Shown in pieces: positions 1-7,279 of a stretch of DNA of 47,128 nt (its first letter is position 1; each line of letters starts with the position of its first letter). Position numbers and translations under genes: made by a program. The stretch is from Eubacterium sp. (GTDB taxonomy: Bacteria > Bacillota > Clostridia > Lachnospirales > Lachnospiraceae): assembly GCA_024690665.1 (NCBI GenBank), contig JAILOU010000031.1, forward strand, positions 1 to 47,128, written 5' to 3'. The notes under the pieces were generated by a model. The model was not told the DNA's origin, did no database searches, and was given only the letters and a program-made list of their open reading frames with translations.

Positions 1-96
1 GATCTATAACCGGTGAAAGAACATTTAAGGTGTAAGGCAATATTGGGAGATGAGTGCTTTTAACAAAATGATCAGCTGCATGACATTTCCTAAATA

Positions 97-141
97 CTCA
101 TTGCATAAATGGCGTAGAATTGATGCCATATACTCAATGAG
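97..141. promoter_or_regulatory. Two-tier inverted repeat upstream of the HTH remnant
   Basis: The outer arms CTCATTG and CAATGAG and the inner arms ATGGC and GCCAT are nested around an 11-base loop, separated by 5-base internal loops. It lies 25 bases before the start of the helix-turn-helix reading frame. It could be an operator for that protein or the scar of a mobile-element end. Only the symmetry is seen; the role is inference. Confidence 0.4.
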
Positions 142-165
142 CAAAACGATAAAGGGAGAAATGCT

Positions 166-372
166 ATGTCTGATGAATTGTTTAGTGTAAAAATGAAAGA
201 ATTAAGAGAGTCTACCGGCTTGAATCGCAAGGAGTTCTGCGAAAAGTTCGAGATTCCCTACAGGACTATGACCGAGTGGGAACTGGGCCACAGGAAGAGT
301 GTGCCTATTGAAAATGAAACCGTTTGGCTTTCACAGACACAGATGGTTGAACTATTTGACAGAGATCAATGA
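166..372 (+). pseudogene. Chimeric remnant: XRE-type HTH N-terminus joined to a RhuM-family fragment
   Basis: Residues 1-46 resemble the short helix-turn-helix proteins of Lachnospiraceae (KELRESTGLNRKEFCEKFEI, then a YRTMTEWELGHRK recognition segment). After RKSVPI the sequence changes to ETVWLSQTQMVELFDRDQ, which is the opening motif of RhuM/Fic-associated proteins, and then stops at the point where RhuM proteins continue. A further tail (INEELKSENERLKKQLERRT, stop at 427-429) is readable in another frame just downstream. A good ribosome site (AAAGGGAGAA) precedes the ATG, so a 68-residue protein could be made, but the parts come from unrelated genes. I read it as a recombination scar rather than a functional repressor; an active short HTH protein cannot be excluded. 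Confidence 0.6.
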
Positions 373-515
373 AGAACTTAAATCTGAAAATGAACGACTA
401 AAGAAACAGTTAGAAAGGAGGACGTAGTAGACAGTATTTTGTGTATTAGAGGTTAAAAACATCTATTTTATGCGATTTCTATACTTATAATACAGTCTAT
501 TACTAAAAATAATAT
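373..515 (+). other. Scar region with orphan Shine-Dalgarno
   Basis: This stretch holds the end of a coiled-coil-like tail (ENERLKKQLERRT) in a frame different from the upstream remnant, followed by a strong AGAAAGGAGGACG ribosome site that has no start codon at a usable distance. The gene it once served appears to be gone. A TATAAT at 486-491 may be the -10 element for the SnoaL-like gene, giving a very short leader. Confidence 0.4.
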
Positions 516-881
516 ATGACAAACAAAGAAATTGTTTTGGAATTTTACGACAAGGTATTCAACGGCTGGGACACTTCCCTCATCGACAAATTCATTAAGG
601 AAGATTACATCCAGCACAACCCAAATGCGCCGACAGGCCGCGAGGGCTTTAAGGAATTTTGTTCCCACTTTTTGGCACTGAAACCACATATGGAGATTGT
701 AAAGATTGCCGAAGACGGCGACACGGTCTATGTCTTTTTCAAGTGTACACTGGGAAATGGCTCCGTCAACAAAGTTGTCGACATCTACCGTTTAGAAGAT
801 GGGATGATTGCCGAGCACTGGGACGTGGTCGAGCATAATGTCGATCAGTACAAACCGCTTCACGATAACGGTCTGTTCTAA
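516..881 (+). CDS. SnoaL-like / NTF2-fold protein
   Basis: The 121-residue product has the size and pattern of the SnoaL-like polyketide-cyclase family (NTF2 fold): an N-terminal helix MTNKEIVLEFYDKVFNGWD, a YIQHNPNAPTGREGF segment typical of the COG4922-type 'predicted aldol-condensation-catalysing' group, and a C-terminal IAEHWDVVEHN strand. The Y-x-QHNP and EHWDV motifs are well conserved in this group. The protein should be cytosolic; the substrate is unknown. There is no clear Shine-Dalgarno before the ATG, and the gene sits directly after a recombination scar, so its original promoter may have been lost; a TATAAT lies 25 bases upstream. It ends in a hairpin shared with the convergent gene. 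Family assignment is firm, function is not. Confidence 0.85.
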   Translation: MTNKEIVLEFYDKVFNGWDTSLIDKFIKEDYIQHNPNAPTGREGFKEFCSHFLALKPHMEIVKIAEDGDTVYVFFKCTLGNGSVNKVVDIYRLEDGMIAEHWDVVEHNVDQYKPLHDNGLF

Positions 882-885
882 CAAA

Positions 886-914
886 AAGCTCCGGGCATTA
901 CTGCTCGGAGTTTT
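886..914. terminator. Bidirectional terminator between convergent genes
   Basis: AGCTCCG pairs with CGGAGTT (one G-U) around a short loop, with A-rich and T-rich flanks on both sides. It covers the end of the SnoaL-like gene and overlaps the last codons of the convergent C_GCAxxG gene. Confidence 0.7.
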
Positions 915-1311
915 CCTTTTCTTTTAGCATCTGTTCTACCAACAAGACTGCTTCGTCGATCATGCCGTCGCAATGTGCTTTCTTGTCGCCTCCTGCTTCT
1001 TTGTTCATTCGAAGCAGGTCTTTACAGTCCAGGCATCCCTGGTGGTTTTCCAAAAATGCATCATAATACTTCTTTATACTCTTTCCATCGCTTATGCCGT
1101 TAAGCCCCAGTGCCATCAGGCCGCCTGCAATTGCTCCGCATACGCCGCCCCGCTTCATGCCCGCGCCGTAATTCTCACACAGTGCAATTACTGCATTTAT
1201 ATCTAATCCTTTTTCTTTTGCATATGGAAGAAATGTCGCCTGCGCACAGTTATAGTGGCGGTCTGCTTCCGCCCCGCGCAGTTTCCTCGTGTAGTCCAAA
1301 TAGTCGCTCAT
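898..1311 (-). CDS. C_GCAxxG_C_C family redox-type protein
   Basis: The 137-residue protein carries the Cys pattern that names the C_GCAxxG_C_C family: Cys in YNCAQATFLPY, the GVCGAIAGGLMALGL core, and the later HQGCLDCKDLL and AHCDGMIDEAV cysteines. Members are proposed to be redox-active or metal-binding proteins and are common in anaerobes; no enzymatic activity is established. There is no signal peptide or membrane segment. A ribosome site (AGAGG) sits 8 bases before the ATG. It lies 14 bases after the 83-residue gene and is likely co-transcribed with it from the promoter at 1628-1656. The family call is confident; the role is unknown. Confidence 0.88.
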   Translation of the reverse strand: MSDYLDYTRKLRGAEADRHYNCAQATFLPYAKEKGLDINAVIALCENYGAGMKRGGVCGAIAGGLMALGLNGISDGKSIKKYYDAFLENHQGCLDCKDLLRMNKEAGGDKKAHCDGMIDEAVLLVEQMLKEKENSEQ

Positions 1312-1325
1312 GTGTGATACCTCTT

Positions 1326-1577
1326 TTATTTCTTCGTAAAGAATTCTTTCATCGGATCGACTTGCGTCGCCATCTGCTTAAGATTCTTAAGTTCCCGCTT
1401 CATATATTCTTCAAGCAGTTTGACTTCGCCTTCGTCGAATCCGTTATTTCTCGTTATCTCACAGTTCGGTATGCGGCCTTCCGCTTCCCGCTCGCCATCC
1501 CGAAATGTGACAAATGCGTACTTTTTTCCATTCCTTTTAAATGCCTGTGATACGGACATCTTAAGTGAATCTGACAT
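1326..1577 (-). CDS. Hypothetical protein, first gene of the C_GCAxxG operon
   Basis: I do not recognise this 83-residue, soluble, charged protein. The N-terminal half (KRNGKKYAFVTFRDGEREAEGRIPNCEITRNNGF) reads like a small beta-sheet module, followed by a helix rich in Glu and Lys (EGEVKLLEEYMKRELKNLK). A clear ribosome site (GAGAGGATGAGAAG) precedes the ATG, and a near-consensus promoter lies upstream, so expression is likely. It is the leader gene of a two-gene operon with the C_GCAxxG protein, which suggests related roles, but nothing in the sequence shows what they are. Confidence 0.7.
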   Translation of the reverse strand: MSDSLKMSVSQAFKRNGKKYAFVTFRDGEREAEGRIPNCEITRNNGFDEGEVKLLEEYMKRELKNLKQMATQVDPMKEFFTKK

Positions 1578-1627
1578 CTTCTCATCCTCTCAGTCCCAAA
1601 CTGCGATGCTTTCACGCTACTAGCCCT

Positions 1628-1656
1628 ATTATATAGATATTAGCGCGCATTTTCAA
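1628..1656 (-). promoter_or_regulatory. Sigma-A-type promoter of the 83-residue/C_GCAxxG operon
   Basis: On the minus strand TTGAAA (1656-1651) and TATAAT (1633-1628) are separated by 17 bases. The -35 box lies back to back with the -35 box of the divergent hydrolase promoter. Confidence 0.75.
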
Positions 1657-1657
1657 T

Positions 1658-1686
1658 TTGTAATGTAATTTTCGTTTTGCTACTAT
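1658..1686 (+). promoter_or_regulatory. Promoter of the alpha/beta hydrolase gene
   Basis: TTGTAA (1658-1663) and TACTAT (1681-1686) are 17 bases apart. The predicted transcript start near 1693 falls after an in-frame ATG at 1688, which rules that ATG out as the start and supports the ATG at 1712. Confidence 0.6.
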
Positions 1687-1711
1687 TATGTATGGAAAGA
1701 AGGTTTATATT

Positions 1712-2452
1712 ATGAAAGATAAAACAATCAGACGATATCTCATTATGATGATTGCCTTTGGCATTATCATCGTTTTTTTATTGGCATTTGCCATCTACAT
1801 AGGTAACTACTATCACGCCGAAGATACGGCATTTGACGCAATCTCCTCTCCTGTAGAATCAATTTCGGTTGCCGAGGAGGAAAAAAAGACGATTACGTTC
1901 ACCCCTAATGAGCCAACCACAACCGGCATCATCTTCTATCCGGGAGGAAAGGTGGAATATGAATCCTACGCGCCGCTTATGGAAAAGCTTGCATCTAAGG
2001 GCATCTTGTGCGTCCTTGTCCATATGCCGGGGAATCTTGCCATCCTCGATACCGAGGCTGCAGATAACATATACGAACAATATCCGGATATTCAAAACTG
2101 GTACATCGCCGGTCACTCTCTTGGCGGTTACGCTGCTGCTTCTTATGCTGCCGACCATGAAGACTTACTTGCGGGACTGATTATGCTTGCGTCTTACTCT
2201 GGCAAGGACTTATCCGGCTCCACGCTTCCTGTCTTATCCATCTATGGAAGTGAGGACGGTGTTTTAAATATGAAAAAATACGAATCAAACAAATCGCTTC
2301 TTCCGTCCTCTCTTACCGAGGATGTCATTGACGGCGGCAATCACGCGTACTTTGGCTGCTACGGCGAGCAAAAAGGCGATGGCACAGCTTCGATATCCAA
2401 TGAGGAACAGATGGAGCTGACGGCCGAATACATTTATAATTTTATTTTTTAA
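1712..2452 (+). CDS. Membrane-anchored alpha/beta hydrolase
   Basis: The protein begins with a short positive segment and one membrane helix (about residues 8-30, MIAFGIIIVFLLAFAIYIGN) and then an extracellular hydrolase domain. The nucleophile elbow GHSLGG (Ser of WYIAGHSLGGYAA) is intact; an Asp lies in SIYGSEDGVL and a His in DGGNHAYFGCYGEQ, giving a full catalytic triad of the alpha/beta hydrolase family 5 (PF12695-like) type. TTGIIFYPGGKVEYESYAPL is the usual oxyanion-side segment. The start was moved from the ATG at 1688 to 1712 because GAAAGAAGG is correctly spaced and the promoter excludes the earlier codon. The substrate is unknown. The stop codon is formed exactly at the edge of a palindromic IS-like element. 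Confidence 0.82.
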   Translation: MKDKTIRRYLIMMIAFGIIIVFLLAFAIYIGNYYHAEDTAFDAISSPVESISVAEEEKKTITFTPNEPTTTGIIFYPGGKVEYESYAPLMEKLASKGILCVLVHMPGNLAILDTEAADNIYEQYPDIQNWYIAGHSLGGYAAASYAADHEDLLAGLIMLASYSGKDLSGSTLPVLSIYGSEDGVLNMKKYESNKSLLPSSLTEDVIDGGNHAYFGCYGEQKGDGTASISNEEQMELTAEYIYNFIF

Positions 2453-2577
2453 CTCAGTCGGGGTACAAGCTCCGACTGAGTTAAACGCTCCGCGAGGATG
2501 CGCACGGATTCGGACAGGAATTTGTCTGCTGAAGCAGACCCGAATCCGGCGCGCAAGACTCGCGAGCGAGTCTTGAC
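2450..2577. mobile_element. Palindromic mini-element with IS200/IS605-like ends (copy 1)
   Basis: Read on the plus strand the element starts with TTTTTAACTCAGTCGG and ends with GAGTCTTGAC; both ends recur at 36298-36357. Inside are three hairpins: AACTCAGTCGG/CCGACTGAGTT (11 bp), GGATTCGG/CCGAATCC enclosing GTCTGCT/AGCAGAC, and CAAGACTCGC/GCGAGTCTTG (10 bp). There are no coding frames and no terminal inverted repeats of the DDE type. Subterminal hairpins with fixed asymmetric ends are typical of IS200/IS605-derived palindrome-associated elements. It follows the hydrolase stop codon directly and may act as its terminator. Classification is inference from structure. Confidence 0.6.
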
Positions 2578-2663
2578 AAATCAATGCAACAAAATCAAGG
2601 AAATCTGACACTACTTAATCAGAAGGGGCCACCTTTTATTGAACTGTAGAGGGGAATCGCATT

Positions 2664-3185
2664 ATGAAAGATATGAAATGGCTTGTAAAAGCAGCCCGGC
2701 GGGGTGATACGCATGCATTTGCTACTTTATACGAAACCGTTTACGAGGATATGTACCGCTACGCTCTTTACTTACTCAAACGACCGGAAGATGCGGCGGA
2801 TGCCGTCTCCGATGCGGTGACGGATGCATTTGCACAGATGAAACAACTCAAAAACCCGGATGCATTTAAGAGCTGGATCTTTAAGATTCTCAATCACAAA
2901 TGCAAACAAAAAATGCGCTACTATGTGTCAGAGCCTGACGAACTTACCGATGAGGACCTCGAGCGAACCACCCTTGTTGACGCTCCTGTCGACCAGGTGG
3001 ATCAGCTATATGTGCGTGAACTCTTCGATTCTCTACCTGCTCTTGAGCGTGAGATTATCGGGCTTCACATCTTCGGCGGTTATACCAGTCGTGAGATTGC
3101 ACAGTTATACGACATGAATGAGAATACCGTTCGCAGCCGCGAAAGCAGGGCTCTTAAAAAACTCAGAGCGCAGCTTATTATGTAG
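2664..3185 (+). CDS. ECF-type RNA polymerase sigma factor
   Basis: A 173-residue sigma-70 family protein of extracytoplasmic-function size. Region 2 is visible at about residues 10-75 (HAFATLYETVYEDMYRYALYL and the DAADAVSDAVTDAFAQM helix), and region 4 at about 115-170 (LPALEREIIGLHIFGGYTSR, then a helix-turn-helix with EIAQLYDMNENTVRSRESRA). There is no region 1 or 3. It would direct RNA polymerase to a small regulon. The ATG follows an AGAGGGG site. The next gene starts 12 bases later and has the topology of a membrane-anchored partner, so the two probably form a sigma/anti-sigma pair. No promoter resembling an autoregulated ECF site was recognised with confidence. Confidence 0.92.
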   Translation: MKDMKWLVKAARRGDTHAFATLYETVYEDMYRYALYLLKRPEDAADAVSDAVTDAFAQMKQLKNPDAFKSWIFKILNHKCKQKMRYYVSEPDELTDEDLERTTLVDAPVDQVDQLYVRELFDSLPALEREIIGLHIFGGYTSREIAQLYDMNENTVRSRESRALKKLRAQLIM

Positions 3186-3197
3186 AGGAGTGGTGTT

Positions 3198-5168
3198 ATG
3201 AAAGACGATAAATTATTAGATGAATTGAAAAAAAATATGAATGAGGAACCGATTCCGGACCGTATCAAGCCGGATCAGATTGAGGAAATGCTCAATCAAA
3301 AAAGCAACAAAAAAACATTTTCACCTCGCGTCAAACGCTCAATTGGTGGTCTTGTTGCTGCCTGCGCCTGCGTTGCCATCGGTCTTACCGCTTACCACCA
3401 GTCGCAGCTTACACCGGTCACTTCCACGGATACGGTTACGTCTTCTGATGTCAATACGGACAGCGTATCAAATGCGATTAGCTCCATGTTCACCGTTGCT
3501 TCAAGCTACGAAGATATCTACGATCTTCTGAAAGATTCACAGGCGTCTTCCGATTCTTCGGTTAAAATCTACGACAGCACCGCAGATGGCAGTGCGGAAA
3601 CATTTTCCATAGAAGACTCGGCAGAGGCATCTTCCGGCGATACCGCTCACTCAGAAACGAATATCATGACGGATGGCGTCGATGAAGGTGATGTCGTTAA
3701 GACCGACGGTGATTACATTTACAAGGTTTGTGATTCCAAAATTTACATCTATGATATTACCGGTGACAAACCGAAACTTGTCAGCAAGATTACGCCTAAG
3801 CATATGACTTCGGCTTCTAACCTGAAGGAAATGTATGTGGATGATGATTTGCTCTGTATCATCAGCCAAAATTACGAACAGAATATGATTATGTATGATG
3901 AATCTTCTGCGCAATCGACTTCGGATATCTACTCGCTTTCCAATGACTCCATGGTCTACGCCGAAACGTATGATATCTCGGACCGTGAGAATCCGACGCT
4001 TGTTTCCACCGGTTCTCAAAGTGGCAATTTTTCCACTTCTCGTAAGGTGGACGATGTTTTATATCTGTTTACCACAGTGGAAATGTCCTTGCCGGGCGAT
4101 GATGTTAACAGTGCTATCTCCGATGACCAGCTTTCTTCCTGGATTCCTGAGGTCAATGGCAGCGTCATCTCTTCGGATCATTTCTACCTGCCTAATAAGG
4201 GTACGCAGGCCTGCGTTGCGAGCTCGATGAAATTCTCAGATCCGTCCAAGAGCATTGACAGCGCCGGTATTATTACGAATTATGCTCAAATCTATGTTTC
4301 TACCGACGCCATCTACTTTTACAGCACTGACTACTCGGATTCTGATTCTTATACGAAGATTGCCAAATTCTCTTATCTGGATGGCAAGATTATTGCCTGC
4401 GCAGCCGGCAATGTGAATGGGGAAATCAACGACACTTTTGCCATCCACCAGCAAGATGAGTATCTGCAGGTACTGACAACCAATGCTTCTGACAACTGCA
4501 TCTATGTTCTCGATGGCAACCTTCAGATGGTCGGCTCTGTTACCGGCATTGCTCCCGGCGAAGAAATCTACAGCGCCCGCTTTATCGGCGACCTTGGTTA
4601 TTTTGTCACTTATGAAAATACAGACCCTCTCTGGAGCGTTGATTTTTCTGACATCGAGAATCCTAAGCTCATCGGCGCCTTAGATATCACCGGTTTTTCC
4701 GATTATCTGCATCTGTGGGGTGATGACAAACTCCTTGGCATCGGCTATGAAACCGATCCGGATAATGGCGATATGATTGGTGTAAAAATGACCATGTTCG
4801 ACATCTCCAATCCTGCCAAAGTCAAGGTCCTTGACAGCGTGGTTTTTAAGGATGCATATTACTCTCCGGCCTGCGAGAATTACAAATGTGTTCTCGCGGA
4901 TGACGATAAGAACCTGATTGGTTTTGCTTATGAAGTTCAAGATGACAACACTTATAATTCGACTTATTCATACAATGTCTTTTCTTTTAAGAATAAGAAA
5001 TTCACAAAGAAACTTGATGAAGTGATTGGCTCTGATGACGAAACGAATTCGGATGTGGCAGATGATGAGTATCGCGGGTTGTTCGCGGATGATAAGTTCT
5101 ATATCAGCACACTGCAGAATTTGTATACATATGAAATGAATGATTTTGAATTAATTGATGAGCAATAG
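3198..5168 (+). CDS. Membrane-anchored beta-propeller protein, probable anti-sigma factor
   Basis: 656 residues. The first 45 are cytosolic and charged (DELKKNMNEEPIPDRIKPDQ, then IEEMLNQK), a layout seen in anti-sigma N-termini. One membrane helix follows (about 46-64, RSIGGLVAACACVAIGLTAY), then a Ser/Thr/Asp-rich linker and a large extracellular domain from about residue 150 (NIMTDGVDEGDVVKTDGDYIY) with repeated WD-like blades (YDITGDKPKLVS, YDISDRENPTLVSTGS, VDFSDIENPKLIGAL, FDISNPAKVKVLDSV). This matches secreted C-terminal beta-propeller proteins of the COG4880 type. The GDVVKTDGDYIYKV motif is characteristic. Role as the extracellular sensor and anti-sigma factor of the preceding ECF gene is inferred from order, spacing and topology. 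It ends in a strong hairpin terminator. Confidence 0.85.
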   Translation: MKDDKLLDELKKNMNEEPIPDRIKPDQIEEMLNQKSNKKTFSPRVKRSIGGLVAACACVAIGLTAYHQSQLTPVTSTDTVTSSDVNTDSVSNAISSMFTVASSYEDIYDLLKDSQASSDSSVKIYDSTADGSAETFSIEDSAEASSGDTAHSETNIMTDGVDEGDVVKTDGDYIYKVCDSKIYIYDITGDKPKLVSKITPKHMTSASNLKEMYVDDDLLCIISQNYEQNMIMYDESSAQSTSDIYSLSNDSMVYAETYDISDRENPTLVSTGSQSGNFSTSRKVDDVLYLFTTVEMSLPGDDVNSAISDDQLSSWIPEVNGSVISSDHFYLPNKGTQACVASSMKFSDPSKSIDSAGIITNYAQIYVSTDAIYFYSTDYSDSDSYTKIAKFSYLDGKIIACAAGNVNGEINDTFAIHQQDEYLQVLTTNASDNCIYVLDGNLQMVGSVTGIAPGEEIYSARFIGDLGYFVTYENTDPLWSVDFSDIENPKLIGALDITGFSDYLHLWGDDKLLGIGYETDPDNGDMIGVKMTMFDISNPAKVKVLDSVVFKDAYYSPACENYKCVLADDDKNLIGFAYEVQDDNTYNSTYSYNVFSFKNKKFTKKLDEVIGSDDETNSDVADDEYRGLFADDKFYISTLQNLYTYEMNDFELIDEQ

Positions 5169-5189
5169 GGAATTCTTATGAAATAGATG

Positions 5190-5225
5190 CCCCCAGCGCT
5201 GATGGCGCTGGGGGTTATTTGTTAT
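5190..5225 (+). terminator. Rho-independent terminator of the sigma/propeller operon
   Basis: CCCCCAGCGC and GCGCTGGGGG form a 10 bp stem with a 5-base loop, followed by a T-rich run. It shares the CCCCCA/TGGGGG core with the repeats downstream and may be their origin. Confidence 0.85.
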
Positions 5226-5871
5226 TTTTCTTTAGCTTCCCCCAAGCGTTGGGGGATTTTTTCTTATTTCATCCCTTGAGCTCCAACATTTTTATTTTTT
5301 TCTTGAGTAGTATCTCTTTGGCTGGGGGATTCTTGCTATTTTTCTTATGATTCCCCCAGGCCTTGGGGGATTCTTCCTTATTTCATCCCTTGAGCCCCAA
5401 CATTTTTATTCTTTTCTTGAGTAGTATCTCTTTTGTTGGGGGCTTCTTGTTATTTTTCTTTAGATTCCCCCAGGCCTTGGGGGATTTTTTCTTATTTCAT
5501 CCATTGAGCCCCAACTTTTCTATCCGGCACTTGAATAATATCTCTTTGCTTGGGGGCTTCTTGTCATGATTCTTAAATATCCCCCAAGTGCCTGGGGGAT
5601 TTTTCCTTTTTTCATCCTTTATGCCCCAACTTTTCTATCCGGCTCTTGAATAATATCTCTTTGTTTGGGGGCTTCTTGTCATGATTCTTAAATATCCCCC
5701 AAGGCGTTGGGGGATTCTTCCTTATTTCATCCCTTGAGCCCCAACTTTTCTATCCGGCTCTTGAATAATATCTCTTTGCTTGGGGGCTTCTTGCTATTTT
5801 TCTTATGATTTCCCCAGGCCTTGGGGGAATATTCCTTTATTCATCCATTACGCCCCAACAAATCATATACC
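5216..5871. repeat. Tandem array of about six 114-115 bp units, each with terminator-like hairpins
   Basis: Hairpin cores of the type CCCCCAAGCGTTGGGGG start at 5239, 5353, 5467, 5581, 5696 and 5811, a spacing of 114, 114, 114, 115 and 115. Each core is followed by a T-rich run. Between cores lies a constant block beginning ATTTCATCC-TTGAGCCCCAAC and ending GTTGGGGGCTTCTTG, whose CCCCAAC and GTTGGGG can also pair. Two sub-types occur: one with TTTTATTCTTTTCTTGAG, one with TTCTATCCGGCACTTGAA; the last unit starts as the second type and ends as the first. No gene is supported here. The array fills the gap between two convergent genes. Confidence 0.9.
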
Positions 5872-7254
5872 TTAAAGGGACGCCGATGCGCGCTCCGCCT
5901 CCTTCATAATCCTACACTCTCTCACCACAAAGAAAATCGTAAGAATCGCTGCTGCCGCATCCGAAATTGGACCTGAAAAGACAATTCCTTCAATACCAAA
6001 AAAGATCGGGAAGATAATCGCAAGCGGAATCAGGAAAATCACCTGTCTGGTAAGTGATACGATCATACCAAGCTTCGCCTTACCAATAGAAGAGAAAAAT
6101 CCCGACGACATCGGCTGAATACCGTTAATAAAGGTAAGCAGCATAAAAATTCGAAAATAAAGTTCCGCAAAATGATAATACTCTTCGCTTCCTCCGCCAA
6201 ACCAGGAGATAATGACTCGTGGGAAGATTTGGAAACAGGCGAAGAAGATAATACCGACAATGATGGCCGCTTTGGCGGCAGTTCGATAAGTTTCGCGCAC
6301 GCGGCTGTATAATTTCGCGCCATAATTAAATCCAAAGATCGGCTGACAGCCCTGTGTGAGGCCGATTGCAATCGCGAAGAAAACCATGTTGACCTTCATT
6401 ACAATTCCCACAACGGCCAGTGGAATGTCGGCACCGTAGACAGACTGTGCACCGTATTTACGTAGCACATTGTTCATAACAATCTGAACCAGTGCCAGAG
6501 CAATCTGGTTGATTCCGGACGCCATACCAAGTCCGACAATCTTTTTAATGTTCTTGGCAGAAATCATGAAATGCTTCTTTTGCAATTTCATTCGGGAGAA
6601 TCCGGCGAAATAGACAACCACCATCACGCAGGCAGCCATTTGACCGATAACGGTTGCCCAGGCGGCACCCCTGATTCCCCAGTCACATTTGAAGATGAAG
6701 ATGGGGTCCAATATGATGTTAATGATGGCGCCAACCAGCATGCAAAGCATGGAGTATTTTGGGCTTCTGTCCGCGCGCACCATGTGATTACCACCGATCT
6801 GCAGCGACCAAAACGGAAGTCCGATCGCCGTGATTCCGGCATATTGTCTGGAAAGTTCCATGGCTTCTTGTGTAGATCCGAATAAATGTAAAAGCGGATC
6901 TAAAAACAATTCAATTATGACCAGTAATATGACGCCGACAAGCACAAGCGCTGCCATCGCATTACCGGCAAAATACTTCGCGTCTTCCGAGTGCCCTTCA
7001 CCGGCGCGCAGGTTGTAATTAGAGGCACCACCAATTCCCAAAGTCAGGAAAAAAGCAGCGCCGATTGTAGTAATCGGAAAGGCAATGTTTGTCGCCTCAT
7101 TACCGAGAAGACCCACGCCCTGTCCGATAAAAATCTGGTCCACAATGTTATACAGCGAGCTGACCACCATACTGATAATGGCCGGTACTGTGAACCTTGT
7201 AACCAGCTTGCCAATTTTTTCCGATGCCAACGGATTTTTCATTACATCATCCAT
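5872..7254 (-). CDS. MATE family multidrug/cation antiporter
   Basis: 460 residues with about twelve membrane helices in two six-helix halves, the MATE size and plan. Typical features are the N-terminal LVTRFTVPAIISMVVSSLYN, then IVDQIFIGQGVGLLGNEA, the inter-half loop, and a second-half QGCQPIFGFNYGAKLYSRV motif. MATE proteins export drugs or metabolites using a Na+ or H+ gradient; the substrate cannot be read from sequence. The ATG follows AGAGGGT. It sits 25 bases after nudC on the same strand, so it may be transcribed with it. It shares little sequence with the other MATE gene in this window (29106-30473), so this is not a recent duplication. Confidence 0.93.
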   Translation of the reverse strand: MDDVMKNPLASEKIGKLVTRFTVPAIISMVVSSLYNIVDQIFIGQGVGLLGNEATNIAFPITTIGAAFFLTLGIGGASNYNLRAGEGHSEDAKYFAGNAMAALVLVGVILLVIIELFLDPLLHLFGSTQEAMELSRQYAGITAIGLPFWSLQIGGNHMVRADRSPKYSMLCMLVGAIINIILDPIFIFKCDWGIRGAAWATVIGQMAACVMVVVYFAGFSRMKLQKKHFMISAKNIKKIVGLGMASGINQIALALVQIVMNNVLRKYGAQSVYGADIPLAVVGIVMKVNMVFFAIAIGLTQGCQPIFGFNYGAKLYSRVRETYRTAAKAAIIVGIIFFACFQIFPRVIISWFGGGSEEYYHFAELYFRIFMLLTFINGIQPMSSGFFSSIGKAKLGMIVSLTRQVIFLIPLAIIFPIFFGIEGIVFSGPISDAAAAILTIFFVVRECRIMKEAERASASL

Positions 7255-7279
7255 TATTATTACCCTCTATCCTCATTTG

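Noticed and set aside
1..31. Possible C-terminal fragment of a gene entering from the left (SITGERTFKV, stop)
   Set aside because: Only ten codons are visible; too short to assign or to call coding.
5363..5569. 68-residue open frame inside the repeat array
   Set aside because: It runs through repeat units and contains the repeat itself as protein (LFHPLSPN twice); no ribosome site and no family match. It is a by-product of the repeats.
5216..5871. Possible CRISPR array
   Set aside because: Units are 114-115 bp with near-identical content throughout; there are no short repeats with unique spacers and no cas genes.
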